From: Duganella sp. OV510
GTDB taxonomy: Bacteria > Pseudomonadota > Gammaproteobacteria > Burkholderiales > Burkholderiaceae_D
Direction of reading: 5' to 3'
Length of the DNA: 64,000 bases
Assembly: GCF_900100205.1 (NCBI RefSeq)
Contig: NZ_FNEQ01000005.1
Location: 372,001-436,000 of the forward strand
Every line of letters starts with the position of its first letter. Position 1 is the stretch's first letter. Below the pieces are notes generated by a model. That model made no database searches. It was not told where the DNA came from and saw nothing but the letters and a program-made list of their open reading frames with translations. Positions 16,983 through 25,306 of the stretch are shown here, one piece after another. Position numbers and translations under genes: made by a program.

Positions 16983-19832
16983 ATGTCGTCCTCCCGCAAG
17001 TCGTCCCGCATCTCGCTGGCGGCCATCCTCACCCTGCTGACCGGTTGCGCCGTCACCAGCCTGCTGTTTGTCGCCGTCAGCGCGCTGGAATACAGCAAGA
17101 TGGAACTCAGCTACCAGCAGCGCGGCCACATGCGCGCGGCCGCCATCCGCCGTGGCATGGACGATACGCTGGAACTGGTAACCATCATCAACAGCCTGTT
17201 CAAGTCGGTCGGCCCGGTCAGCCGCGAACAGTTCGCCAGCTTCAGCCGGCCGCTGCTGGAACGCTATCCGTTTGTGCAAGCCTTCAATTTCCAGCGCGTC
17301 ATGAATGGCGAGCAGGCACGCCAGCACCAGGACGCCATGCAGCGCCTGTATGCGGGCTACCGGCTGCACGACGGCGGCGGCCAGCCGCTGGCGGTGCGGC
17401 CCCAGCACATCATCGTCGATTACCTGGAGCCGCTGGAAGGCAACGAAGCCGCCTTCGGCCTCGACGTCGCCTCGCTGCCGGTGATGGCGCGCGCCATCGC
17501 CGATGCGGTCGATCATGCCCAGCCGCGCACCACGCCGCTGCTGCGGCTGGAACAGGAGCGCGACGGGCAGCAAGGCTTTGTCATGATGATGCCGGTCTAC
17601 CGCGACGGCGCCGAACCCGGTACGCTGGAGCAGCGGCGCGCAGCCTGGCTGGGCAACACCGGCGCGGTCATCCGTTCGACCGACCTGATCCAGAAGATCC
17701 TGCTGGCCGCCGACCTGCTGGACGACCCGGAACTGATGCTGCAGGTCTACATCGGCGATGATATGCGCGCGACCAATCTGGTCTACAGCCGTGGCGAGCC
17801 GGCCGCCGAGGCGCCAGCGCCGCATGCGTTGCAGCGCTGGCTGGCGTTCGACTACCGCGAACCGTATGTGCGTACCTTCAGCGCCGCCGGCAAGTCCTGG
17901 CATGTGCAGGTGACGCCGCTGCCGCGCCCCTTCCTGCCTCATCACCTGGGCTCGCTATCGACGCTGCTGGGCGGACTGCTGTTCTCGCTGCTGACGGCAG
18001 CCTTCGTCAATTCGCTGGCGCGGCGCTCGGTGCGGGTGCAGCGGCTGGTCGACGAGCGCACCGCCGCGCTCAAGCTCAGCAATGAGCAACTGGCCGAGGA
18101 TGTCGCCGCGCGCAAGCGCACCGAGGAAGCGTTGCAGGAGAGCGAGCACCGCTTCCGCCGCCTGCTGGCGCTGTCATCGGACTGGTACTGGGAGCAGGAC
18201 GAGCAATTCCGTTTCACCAATATCACCGGCGGCTTCTTCGACAAGGGCAAGCAGGACCCGCAGCTATTCCTCGGCAAGACCCGCTGGGAGTCGCATCCCG
18301 AACGATGGGACAACCGCTGGGGCCGCGAACACCAGGCGGCGCTGGAAGCGCATATGCCCTTCACCAACCTCGAATACTCGCTGACCGGGCTGGACGGCCA
18401 GACCCACTGGTTCACCAGCAGCGGCGAGCCGGTATTCGACCGTAGCGGGAAGTTCCGTGGCTACCGTGGCACCGGCACCGAGATCACCGAGCGCAAGGAA
18501 GCGGAACAGCGCATCCAGCACATCGCCCATCACGACGTGCTGACCGGCCTGCCCAACCGCGTGCTGTTGCAGGACCGGCTGGCGCAGGCAGTGGCGTTTG
18601 CCAACCGCAGCGGGCGGCCGCTGTGGGTGATGCTGATCGACCTCGACCGCTTCAAGTTCGTCAACGACAGCATGGGCCACAAGGCCGGCGACCTGCTGCT
18701 GAAGACAGTGGCGCAGCGCTTGCAGGATAGCGTGCGCGACAGCGACACTGTGGCGCGGCTGTCGGGCGACGAGTTTGTTGCCATCCTGACCGAATCGCCG
18801 CAACAGGCGCTGTCGGCCGAGGTGGCGCAGCGCATCATGCGTGCCGTCACCCAGCCGGTCATGCTGGAGGGTAAGGAATTCTTCGTCACCTGCTCGATCG
18901 GCGTGGCGGTGTATGGCGCCGATGGCACGTCGGCGCAGCGCCTGATCGAGCACGCCGACATCGCCATGTACCGCGCCAAGAAGCTGGGCCGCAACAATAC
19001 CCAGTTCTACGAGCCGGCCATGAATGAGGAAGCGCGCGAGCGGCTACGCATCGAGAGCGCGCTGCGCAACGCCGTCGAACGCCAGGAATTCGTGCTGCAC
19101 TACCAGCCGCAGGTGGACCTGCAAAGCGGCCGCGTGGTTGGTGTCGAAGCACTGCTGCGCTGGCAGCATCCGGAACTGGGCATGGTGGCGCCGGCCCGCT
19201 TCATTGCGCTGGCCGAGGAAACCGGTTTGATTGTCGAGATCGGCGCGTGGGTGTTGCGCACTGCGTGCGCGCAGGCGCGGGCCTGGCAGGACGCCGGCAT
19301 GGGCGCGCTGCGGGTGGCGGTCAACCTGTCGCCACGCCAGTTCAGCGAGCCGCAGTTGCTGGCCTCGATCGACGAGGTGCTGCGCCAGACCGGTCTGCCG
19401 CCGAGCTGCCTCGACATCGAAGTGACCGAGGGCCTGTTCATGCACGATGTGACACAGGCGGTGGAGCTGCTGCACAAGCTGAAAGCGCTGGGACTGGCCT
19501 TGTCGATCGACGATTTCGGCACCGGCTATTCCAGTTTTTCCTACCTGCGCCATTTCCCCATCGACGTGCTGAAGATCGACCGTTCCTTCATCAGCGATAT
19601 CAGCGATGGCGACGAGGCCGCCATTGTGGTGTCCATCATCGCGCTGGCGCACAACCTCAAGCTGCGCGTCATTGCCGAGGGCGTGGAAACCGAAACCCAG
19701 CTCGACTACCTGCGCCGTCACGGCTGCGACGAAATCCAGGGCTATTACTTCAGCCCGCCGCTGCCGGCTGCGGCGTTTGAACAACTGCTGCAACAGGGAC
19801 AAACTCTGCCATCGGTGCCGGCGCTGGCTTAG
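16983..19832 (+). CDS. CHASE-PAS-GGDEF-EAL c-di-GMP signalling protein
   Basis: A 949-residue membrane sensor. TM1 lies at about 10-35, then a periplasmic CHASE-type domain (FKSVGPVSREQFASFSRPLL) to about 320, TM2 at 322-345, a short coiled coil, and PAS at 390-505. GGDEF follows at 515-675 with RLSGDEF and inhibitory-site RDSD, then EAL at 690-936 with EALLRWQHPE, DDFGTGYSSFSYL, KIDRSF and EGVETE. The SGDEF form keeps the key acidic residues, and many such cyclases are active. The EAL motif set is complete, so it is a dual-function candidate. Its last 83 bases overlap the SET-domain gene tail-to-tail. Confidence 0.93.
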   Translation: MSSSRKSSRISLAAILTLLTGCAVTSLLFVAVSALEYSKMELSYQQRGHMRAAAIRRGMDDTLELVTIINSLFKSVGPVSREQFASFSRPLLERYPFVQAFNFQRVMNGEQARQHQDAMQRLYAGYRLHDGGGQPLAVRPQHIIVDYLEPLEGNEAAFGLDVASLPVMARAIADAVDHAQPRTTPLLRLEQERDGQQGFVMMMPVYRDGAEPGTLEQRRAAWLGNTGAVIRSTDLIQKILLAADLLDDPELMLQVYIGDDMRATNLVYSRGEPAAEAPAPHALQRWLAFDYREPYVRTFSAAGKSWHVQVTPLPRPFLPHHLGSLSTLLGGLLFSLLTAAFVNSLARRSVRVQRLVDERTAALKLSNEQLAEDVAARKRTEEALQESEHRFRRLLALSSDWYWEQDEQFRFTNITGGFFDKGKQDPQLFLGKTRWESHPERWDNRWGREHQAALEAHMPFTNLEYSLTGLDGQTHWFTSSGEPVFDRSGKFRGYRGTGTEITERKEAEQRIQHIAHHDVLTGLPNRVLLQDRLAQAVAFANRSGRPLWVMLIDLDRFKFVNDSMGHKAGDLLLKTVAQRLQDSVRDSDTVARLSGDEFVAILTESPQQALSAEVAQRIMRAVTQPVMLEGKEFFVTCSIGVAVYGADGTSAQRLIEHADIAMYRAKKLGRNNTQFYEPAMNEEARERLRIESALRNAVERQEFVLHYQPQVDLQSGRVVGVEALLRWQHPELGMVAPARFIALAEETGLIVEIGAWVLRTACAQARAWQDAGMGALRVAVNLSPRQFSEPQLLASIDEVLRQTGLPPSCLDIEVTEGLFMHDVTQAVELLHKLKALGLALSIDDFGTGYSSFSYLRHFPIDVLKIDRSFISDISDGDEAAIVVSIIALAHNLKLRVIAEGVETETQLDYLRRHGCDEIQGYYFSPPLPAAAFEQLLQQGQTLPSVPALA

Positions 19833-20325
19833 GCTTGCGCTTGCGCGGCTTGGGCGCCAGCATGGTGCCGCTGCAATTGGCGGCGCCGCAACGGCAGGCG
19901 AAGGCGCGCTTGATGGCCGGCGTGTGGCGGCCCTCGTAGATCAGCGGGTAGGAATAGCTGAGCTCTTCGTCGGCGCGGATGTCGTGCAGCGCGTAGATGA
20001 AGATGCGGCCGTCTTCTTCCTCCATGGCTTCACAATTCGGCTCACAGGAATGGTTGATGTAGCGCGCTTCGTTGCCGTGGTCGCCGCCGTCGATGACGTT
20101 GCCGTTGGCCAGACTGAAGAAGAAGGTGTGGTTGTGCGGCCCACCCTGGATCTCGGCGCGGATCTGCGCCTCTTCCCAGGTGATTTCGCGGCCGGCGTAT
20201 TCAACGACGCGTTCGCCGGGAGCGATGTCGCGCTGGGCGAACACGCCGTTGCCGTGAACCGCCGAGCGTTCAACGCGGTAGGCGGGCAATGCTTCGGTGG
20301 CTGATGGGAGACTGGCTTCGGACAT
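19750..20325 (-). CDS. SET-domain protein-lysine methyltransferase
   Basis: A 191-residue protein with a full SET domain plus post-SET. Landmarks in order are YRVERSAVHGNGVFAQRDI, GERVVEYAGREI, RYINHSCEPNCEA (near residue 88, the pseudoknot NHSC motif), ELSYSYPLIY (catalytic Tyr region) and FACRCGAANCSGTM, the Cys-x-Cys-x4-Cys zinc cluster. A basic KPRKRKPKP tail follows. SET proteins methylate lysines with S-adenosylmethionine; in Chlamydia one acts on the histone-like Hc1. The start MSEASLPS is chosen because upstream codons are not family-like. The target here is unknown; see the H1-like gene. Confidence 0.9.
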   Translation of the reverse strand: MSEASLPSATEALPAYRVERSAVHGNGVFAQRDIAPGERVVEYAGREITWEEAQIRAEIQGGPHNHTFFFSLANGNVIDGGDHGNEARYINHSCEPNCEAMEEEDGRIFIYALHDIRADEELSYSYPLIYEGRHTPAIKRAFACRCGAANCSGTMLAPKPRKRKPKPAPAPMAEFVPVAAVVQTPQPAAAG

Positions 20326-20367
20326 GGCAATCACGATGGTCAAGAACCGTTGGATTAAACCACATTT

Positions 20368-20389
20368 TGCGGCGTGCATGAACGCCGCA
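20368..20389 (-). terminator. Weak hairpin after the MocR gene
   Basis: Arms TGCGGCGT and ACGCCGCA with a 6-base loop, 18 bases after the MocR stop on the minus strand. No T-run follows, so termination is doubtful; it also lies ahead of the SET gene. Confidence 0.35.
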
Positions 20390-20407
20390 CGTTAGAAAAC
20401 ATAAATA

Positions 20408-21697
20408 TTACAAACATGACTTGAGGTCCAGCGCCAGCTGCCGCGCCTGCGTCTCTTCCAGATGAGAAATAGTAATGCGGATCGCCTGCGACTGTGCCTG
20501 CACATCGTAGGCGCTGCCGAGCCGCACCAGCCAGCCTTTCTTTGCCATCGCGTAAGCGACGTCGCGGGCATCGCGCGTCACGGGAATCCACACGTTGAGG
20601 CCGCCGGATGGACGCGGCAGGACAATGCCTTGTGCGCGCAGCGCCTGATGCAGCGCGTCGCGCCGGGCGGCGTAGGCAATCCGGGCGGCCTCGACCTGCC
20701 GGTGCACCGGCTCCGACGCCAGGCAGGCAGCCACCATCGCCTGCAGGATACGGCTGACCCAGGTCATGCCGGGCGCCAGCCGGGTGCGCAGGCGGGCGGC
20801 GGTGTCGGCATCACAGGCGACGAAAGCCAGCCGCAGGTCCGGCCCCAGCGCTTTCGACACCGACCGCACCAGCGCCCAGCGCGCGGTGGCGGCGGGAATG
20901 ACGTTGTGGTACGGCGTATCGGCCAGCAGCGCGAAGTGGTCGTCGACAATGACCAGTACATTCGGGTGGACCGCCAGCACGCGCTTCAGCTCGTCGGCGC
21001 GACGCTTGCTGAGGCTGCAACCGGTCGGATTGTTCGAGCGTGGCGTCAGCAGCACGGCACGCGCGCCGTCTTCCAGCGCGCGCGCCAGCGCCTGCGGCTG
21101 CATGCCTTCATCATCGATCGGCACACCGACCGCCTGCATGCCACTCAGGCGCAGCGCGTTGATGGTGCCGAGGAAAGCCGGATCTTCCACCGCCACCTTG
21201 TCGCCGGGCACCAGCTGCGCCACCGCCAGCCGCTCGATGGCGTCGACCGCGCCGTTGGTCAGTTCCAGTTCCCATTTGGCCGGGCAGTCGGGCGTGAACC
21301 AGGCGTGCGCCCAGTCGCGCAGCTCGGGCAGAATGGTGTCTTCGCCGTAGACGTAGCGCTTCAGCGGGCGGCCGGCCAGCAGCGGGGCGATATCGGGCAG
21401 CCAGTCGGCATTCGGATTGCCGTGGGCGACGTCGGCCAGCGGGGTGTCGGCGCTGAGCCCTTCCTGCTCGCCGGCGCGCTGCGGCATGCGGATGGTGGTG
21501 CCCAGGCGGCCCTGGGAGACGGCGATGCCGGCCTTGGTCAGGCGTTGATAGGCGGCGGCCACGGTATTGCGGTTGACGCCCAGCGTCTCGGCCAGTTCAC
21601 GCACGGGCGGCAAGGCGTCGCCAGGCTGGTAGTGGCCGTCCTGCACCAGGGCGCGGATGCTGTCGGCGATGTCGATGGCGGTGCTTCCAGAGATCAT
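20408..21697 (-). CDS. MocR-type (GntR-aminotransferase fusion) regulator, PtsJ-like
   Basis: A 429-residue regulator. Residues 1-65 are a GntR winged helix (ALPPVRELAETLGVNRNTVA, then AYQRLTKAGIAVSQGRLGTT). The rest is a fold-type-I aminotransferase-like domain with LTNGAVDAIERL, SNNPTGCSLS and VRSVSKALGPDLRLAFV, where the Lys of SVSKALGPD is the expected pyridoxal-phosphate lysine. MocR proteins sense pyridoxal phosphate or amino compounds and usually regulate a divergent neighbour. Here that neighbour is the DapA-like aldolase/MFS pair, with a palindrome at 21705-21716 between them. Confidence 0.9.
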   Translation of the reverse strand: MISGSTAIDIADSIRALVQDGHYQPGDALPPVRELAETLGVNRNTVAAAYQRLTKAGIAVSQGRLGTTIRMPQRAGEQEGLSADTPLADVAHGNPNADWLPDIAPLLAGRPLKRYVYGEDTILPELRDWAHAWFTPDCPAKWELELTNGAVDAIERLAVAQLVPGDKVAVEDPAFLGTINALRLSGMQAVGVPIDDEGMQPQALARALEDGARAVLLTPRSNNPTGCSLSKRRADELKRVLAVHPNVLVIVDDHFALLADTPYHNVIPAATARWALVRSVSKALGPDLRLAFVACDADTAARLRTRLAPGMTWVSRILQAMVAACLASEPVHRQVEAARIAYAARRDALHQALRAQGIVLPRPSGGLNVWIPVTRDARDVAYAMAKKGWLVRLGSAYDVQAQSQAIRITISHLEETQARQLALDLKSCL

Positions 21698-21704
21698 TTG
21701 ACTT

Positions 21705-21716
21705 TGTCCTAGGACA
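21705..21716. promoter_or_regulatory. Palindromic operator candidate in the MocR/aldolase gap
   Basis: TGTCCTAGGACA is a perfect 12-base palindrome, 8 bases ahead of the MocR start in the 65-base divergent gap. A second inverted repeat, CCAGAC (21731-21736) with GTCTGG (21750-21755), lies nearer the aldolase gene. Either could bind the MocR protein (inferred). Confidence 0.5.
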
Positions 21717-21762
21717 TAATTTAGTATGTACCAGACATTTTAACTGATCGTCTGGAGCTTCC

Positions 21763-22656
21763 ATGTTTACTGGCCTTAGCGCGTTTCCCATTACTCCCCT
21801 GAACGAAACCAGCGTGCAGGAGGCGGATTACGGCGGGCTGGTGCGGCGGCTGGCAGCGGCCGGGGTGGATTCCATCGGTGCGCTTGGCTCGACCGGGGTG
21901 TATGCCTATCTGGGCCGCGAGGAGCGCGCGCGGGTGACGCGGCTGGCGGTCGAGCATGCGGATGGCGTGCCGGTGATGGCCGGCATCGGCGCCTTGCGCA
22001 CCCGCGATGTGCTGTTGCTGGCGGAGGATGCGCAGCGGGCCGGCGCCAGCGCGCTGCTGTTGGCGCCGATGGCCTATCACGCGCTGAATGCGGACGAGGT
22101 GTGCGGCCTGTTTGCAGCGGTGTCGCGGGCGGTGTCGGTGCCGGTGTGCGTGTATGACAATCCAGGCACCACGCGCTTTGATTTCAGCGATGAGCTGCAT
22201 GGGCGCATTGCCCAGTTGCCGCATATTGCGTCGATCAAGATTCCAGGCGTGCCGGCCGATCCGCTGGCGGCGGCCGAACGGGTGGCGCGTTTGCGGGCGA
22301 TGGTGCCGGCGTCGGTCAGCATCGGCGTCAGCGGCGACAAGTATGCATCCACCGGATTGAGCGCGGGCTGCGAGGTGTGGTACTCGGTCATTGGCGGCAT
22401 TTTCCCGCAGACGGCGCTGGCGATCACGCGTGCGGCGCAAGCCGGCGATGCGACCAGGGCGGCAGCACTGTCGGCGCGGCTGCAACCGTTATGGGAACTG
22501 TTTGGCAAATATAACGGCAGCCTGCGCGTGATCGCTGCCGCCGCCGGGCTGATGGGCCTGGCGCAGCAACCTTGCCTGCCCCTGCCACTGCAAGCCATCA
22601 GCGGTGCCGACCGCGAATACCTCGCCAGCCTGATCGACACGCTGGACCTGGCATGA
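21763..22656 (+). CDS. Dihydrodipicolinate synthase/N-acetylneuraminate lyase family protein
   Basis: A 297-residue TIM-barrel aldolase of the DapA superfamily. It shows GALGSTGVYAYLGREER (the phosphate/carboxylate-binding GxTGE region altered to GSTGVY), APMAYHALNADEV, VCVYDNPGTT (catalytic Tyr region) and ASIKIPG, where the Schiff-base Lys is in the SIKIPG segment. The true dapA is usually elsewhere, and the motif changes suggest another pyruvate- or keto-acid-linked reaction. It is divergent from the MocR regulator and overlaps the MFS exporter start by 4 bases (ATGA), so the two act together. Confidence 0.85.
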   Translation: MFTGLSAFPITPLNETSVQEADYGGLVRRLAAAGVDSIGALGSTGVYAYLGREERARVTRLAVEHADGVPVMAGIGALRTRDVLLLAEDAQRAGASALLLAPMAYHALNADEVCGLFAAVSRAVSVPVCVYDNPGTTRFDFSDELHGRIAQLPHIASIKIPGVPADPLAAAERVARLRAMVPASVSIGVSGDKYASTGLSAGCEVWYSVIGGIFPQTALAITRAAQAGDATRAAALSARLQPLWELFGKYNGSLRVIAAAAGLMGLAQQPCLPLPLQAISGADREYLASLIDTLDLA

Positions 22657-23867
22657 CAAGCACCGCGCCGTGCTCGCCAGCGCCGGCTGCGCCCAGCCAG
22701 GCGGCGCGGAGTGGGCTGGCGCGCTATGTGGCGGCGGCGTCATTGGCGCGGATGGCTGATGGCGGTGCGGTGGTTGCGGTGGTGCTGTTGGCAACCACGC
22801 GCGGCGATGGCGGTGGCACGGCCGGCTTGCTGGGCGCCTGCCTGACAGCGCCGCATCTGCTCGGCCCCTTCGTCGCGCGCCGCATCGACCTTGCCGACGA
22901 CGGCGGCAAAGTCATCGCCACCGCCTGCGTGCTGTACGCCGTCGCGCTGGCAGTGGCCATCGCCAGCTACGGCCAAGTGCCGCTGGCGCTCACCGGATTG
23001 CTGCTGGCCCTGGCCGGCCTGTGCGGCCCGCTACTGACCGGCGGCATCAGCACCCGCCTGCCTGCCATCGCCGGCACCCATCAGCAAACGCTGCGCCGCG
23101 CCCAAGGCTGGGACGTCGCCACCTACGGCATTGGCGGCACCGTCGGCCCTTCCATCGTCGCCGCCGTCTCGGCCTGGGCAACACCAGCGCTGGCCGCGTA
23201 CTGCCTGGCCATCGCCACCTTCCTGGCCGCATGGCTGGTGATGCGCCTGCCATATGCCGCGCCCGCGCACGGCGGCAACCCGCAGCAAGTGCCAGGAGCG
23301 CTGCGCACCATCGCCCTGATTGGCCGCGATGCACAACTGCGCCGCACCTTGTATATGACCGTGCTGGTCGCCTTCAGCATGGCCGCCCTGCCGATCACCG
23401 CCGTGCAAATGACCGTCACGCTCGGCATCCCGGTCGCCAGCGCGGCAGCCATGACGGCAGCCTATGGCATCGGCAATCTGAGCGGCTCGATCGGCATCAT
23501 GCTGCGCCCGCTGCGCGGCAGCCCCGACCGGCTGATGACCGTGCTGGCCGGCTGCGCGATGCTCGGCCTGTGCGGCATCCTGCTGAGTCCCGGCTGGCGC
23601 ACGATGGTGGCAATGTTCTGGATTGCCGGCACGCTGAACGCATTCTTTTTCGCCGCCACGCTGGCGGCACGCACCGAATACGCACCGCCCCAAGCACGCG
23701 GCCAGATTTTCCTGTGGGTGGCGGCGCTGAAAATCACCGCCGGCTCGGCCGGCACCGCAGCCGCCGGTGCGCTGACCGGCTGGGACGCACGCGCCCCGCT
23801 GCTCGCTGGCGTCCTGCTGATCGGCATGGCGGTACTGCTAAGCAGCTTTACTCGCCGGGCGACTTGA
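22653..23867 (+). CDS. MFS transporter
   Basis: A 404-residue protein with about twelve hydrophobic helices and the size of a major facilitator. The start ATG 22653 overlaps the aldolase stop (ATGA). Typical features are an early RMADGGAVVAVVLLATTRGD loop, ARRIDLADDGGK in the first cytoplasmic loop and a Gly-rich GIGNLSGSIGIM region. No substrate-specific motif is recognised. Being coupled to the DapA-like gene and probably controlled by MocR, it may move the substrate or product of that enzyme. Its last 20 bases overlap the KTSC gene on the other strand. Confidence 0.82.
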   Translation: MTSTAPCSPAPAAPSQAARSGLARYVAAASLARMADGGAVVAVVLLATTRGDGGGTAGLLGACLTAPHLLGPFVARRIDLADDGGKVIATACVLYAVALAVAIASYGQVPLALTGLLLALAGLCGPLLTGGISTRLPAIAGTHQQTLRRAQGWDVATYGIGGTVGPSIVAAVSAWATPALAAYCLAIATFLAAWLVMRLPYAAPAHGGNPQQVPGALRTIALIGRDAQLRRTLYMTVLVAFSMAALPITAVQMTVTLGIPVASAAAMTAAYGIGNLSGSIGIMLRPLRGSPDRLMTVLAGCAMLGLCGILLSPGWRTMVAMFWIAGTLNAFFFAATLAARTEYAPPQARGQIFLWVAALKITAGSAGTAAAGALTGWDARAPLLAGVLLIGMAVLLSSFTRRAT

Positions 23868-24117
23868 ACAGGTCTTCGAGGTCGGCGCGGGTGGTCGGCT
23901 TGCGCACCACGCCACGGCGGCCGGTGTATTCCTCTTCGATATTGTCGCGGTAATAGCTCCATGCCGCGCCCGAGGTCGACAACTTGCGCCACACCTCATT
24001 GCCGACGCCGGAATAATCGATGGCGCTGCCGTCGTCGAATTCGACCCGCAGCAGCTTGTCGCGCGGATCGTAACCGATGGCCCGCAGCTTGCCCGCGTTG
24101 ATGCGTTTCATTTCCAT
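23848..24117 (-). CDS. KTSC-domain protein
   Basis: An 89-residue protein with the KTSC fold. It starts MEMKRINAGKLRAIGYDP, then LLRVEFDDGSAIDYSGVGNEVW, matching the domain often found next to or fused with lysyl-tRNA synthetase or nucleases; its function is not established. A GGAGG site lies six bases before ATG 24117. It is 11 bases after the LacI gene on the same strand and could be its downstream partner. Confidence 0.75.
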   Translation of the reverse strand: MEMKRINAGKLRAIGYDPRDKLLRVEFDDGSAIDYSGVGNEVWRKLSTSGAAWSYYRDNIEEEYTGRRGVVRKPTTRADLEDLFKSPGE

Positions 24118-24128
24118 GCTGGCCTCCC

Positions 24129-25166
24129 TTATGTGCTGCCGCGCTGCACGAACTGGAAACCGGTGTCGGTCAGGCTGGCCACCGCCTTGCCTTCCAGCCG
24201 GTCCAATATCGCTTGCGCTGCCATACGTCCGATATTAGCCCCATCCACGCGCACAGTCGATAGCGGCGGATAAGTATGCGCGGCAAAATTCAGGTCGCCG
24301 AAGCCGACCACCGCCAGTTGCTGCGGCACTTGCAGGCCACGTTCGATGGCCTCGGTCAGCACGCCATGCGCCAGCGTGTCCGAGCTGCACACCACGGCGT
24401 CAATGTCCGGCTGGCCAGCCAGCAACGCCGCCAGGCCCTGACGCCCCAGCGCGAAGGTCGATGGCAGCGGCATCACCTGCAACGCCGCCACTTCAACGCC
24501 GTGCTTGGCCAGCCCGGCCTGCAAGCCCTGGTTGCGGCGCGCCGCACGCGGGTCCTGCACCGCCAGGATGGCGATACGCCGGTAGCCGCGCTGCAGCAGG
24601 TGCTGGGCGATCGCATGGCCCACGTCCTCATGCGAGAAACCAACCATCATGTCCACCGGTGACGGCGTCAAATCCCAGGTCTCCACCACCGGCACCTGTG
24701 CCGCCTGCAAGCGCCGCCGCGTGCTATCGGTATGCAGCGAGCCGGTCAGGATGACGCCGTCTGGACGGCGGCTGAGAATCGTCTCGACCAGCAGTTCCTC
24801 GCGCCATGCCTCGTAGCTGGACAGCCCCAGCATCACCTGATACCCGGCCGCCGTCAGCTGGTCGCTGGCCGCCTGCACCATGTCGGCGAAGATCGGCGTC
24901 GAAATGGTCGGCAGCACCAGCGACACCAGCTTGCTGCGTGCCGACGCCAGCGCACCCGCCATCATGTTTTTGACGTAGCCGGTCTGCGCCACCGCCGCCT
25001 GCACCTTGGCCACGGTATTCGGGCGCACCAGTTGCGGCTGGTTCAGCGCGCGCGACACGGTGATCGGCGACACGCCTGCCACCTTGGCGACATCGGCCAG
25101 CGTGGCGCCGCTGACGGGCAACTCGCCATCGGCGGTGCGCAAGCTGCGGATCTGGGTCTTTTCCAT
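24129..25166 (-). CDS. LacI-family regulator of glucarate utilisation
   Basis: A 345-residue regulator. The helix-turn-helix and hinge read ATLADVAKVAGVSPITVSRA, then NTVAKVQAAVAQTGYVKNMM. The periplasmic-binding-like core follows with SLVLPTISTPIFADMVQA and AVVGFGDLNFAAHTYPPLST. Start ATG 25166 sits 140 bases from the divergent glucarate dehydratase gene, its presumed target. An inverted repeat at 25193-25214 in that gap fits its operator. The effector is probably glucarate or a related sugar acid (inferred from context). Confidence 0.88.
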   Translation of the reverse strand: MEKTQIRSLRTADGELPVSGATLADVAKVAGVSPITVSRALNQPQLVRPNTVAKVQAAVAQTGYVKNMMAGALASARSKLVSLVLPTISTPIFADMVQAASDQLTAAGYQVMLGLSSYEAWREELLVETILSRRPDGVILTGSLHTDSTRRRLQAAQVPVVETWDLTPSPVDMMVGFSHEDVGHAIAQHLLQRGYRRIAILAVQDPRAARRNQGLQAGLAKHGVEVAALQVMPLPSTFALGRQGLAALLAGQPDIDAVVCSSDTLAHGVLTEAIERGLQVPQQLAVVGFGDLNFAAHTYPPLSTVRVDGANIGRMAAQAILDRLEGKAVASLTDTGFQFVQRGST

Positions 25167-25192
25167 GGCAATGATGATAAACGTTGATGTGC

Positions 25193-25214
25193 AATGATGA
25201 TATCACACATCATT
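25193..25214. promoter_or_regulatory. Operator candidate for the LacI regulator
   Basis: AATGATG and CATCATT arms (7 bases) with an 8-base centre in the 140-base divergent gap between the LacI gene and gudD. A second partly symmetric site around AACGTT (near 25176-25189) lies next to the regulator start. Binding is inferred. Confidence 0.45.
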
Positions 25215-25306
25215 TTCTATCATTTACAAAACAGGATTTCTCTTGATATTGCTGCTTTTCAGGACTACCATGCAAATGAAAGCGCAATCATTTATCAGGA
25301 GACACC

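Noticed and set aside
25176-25189. AACGTT-centred site as the main LacI operator
   Set aside because: Only partly symmetric; the AATGATG/CATCATT repeat is stronger.
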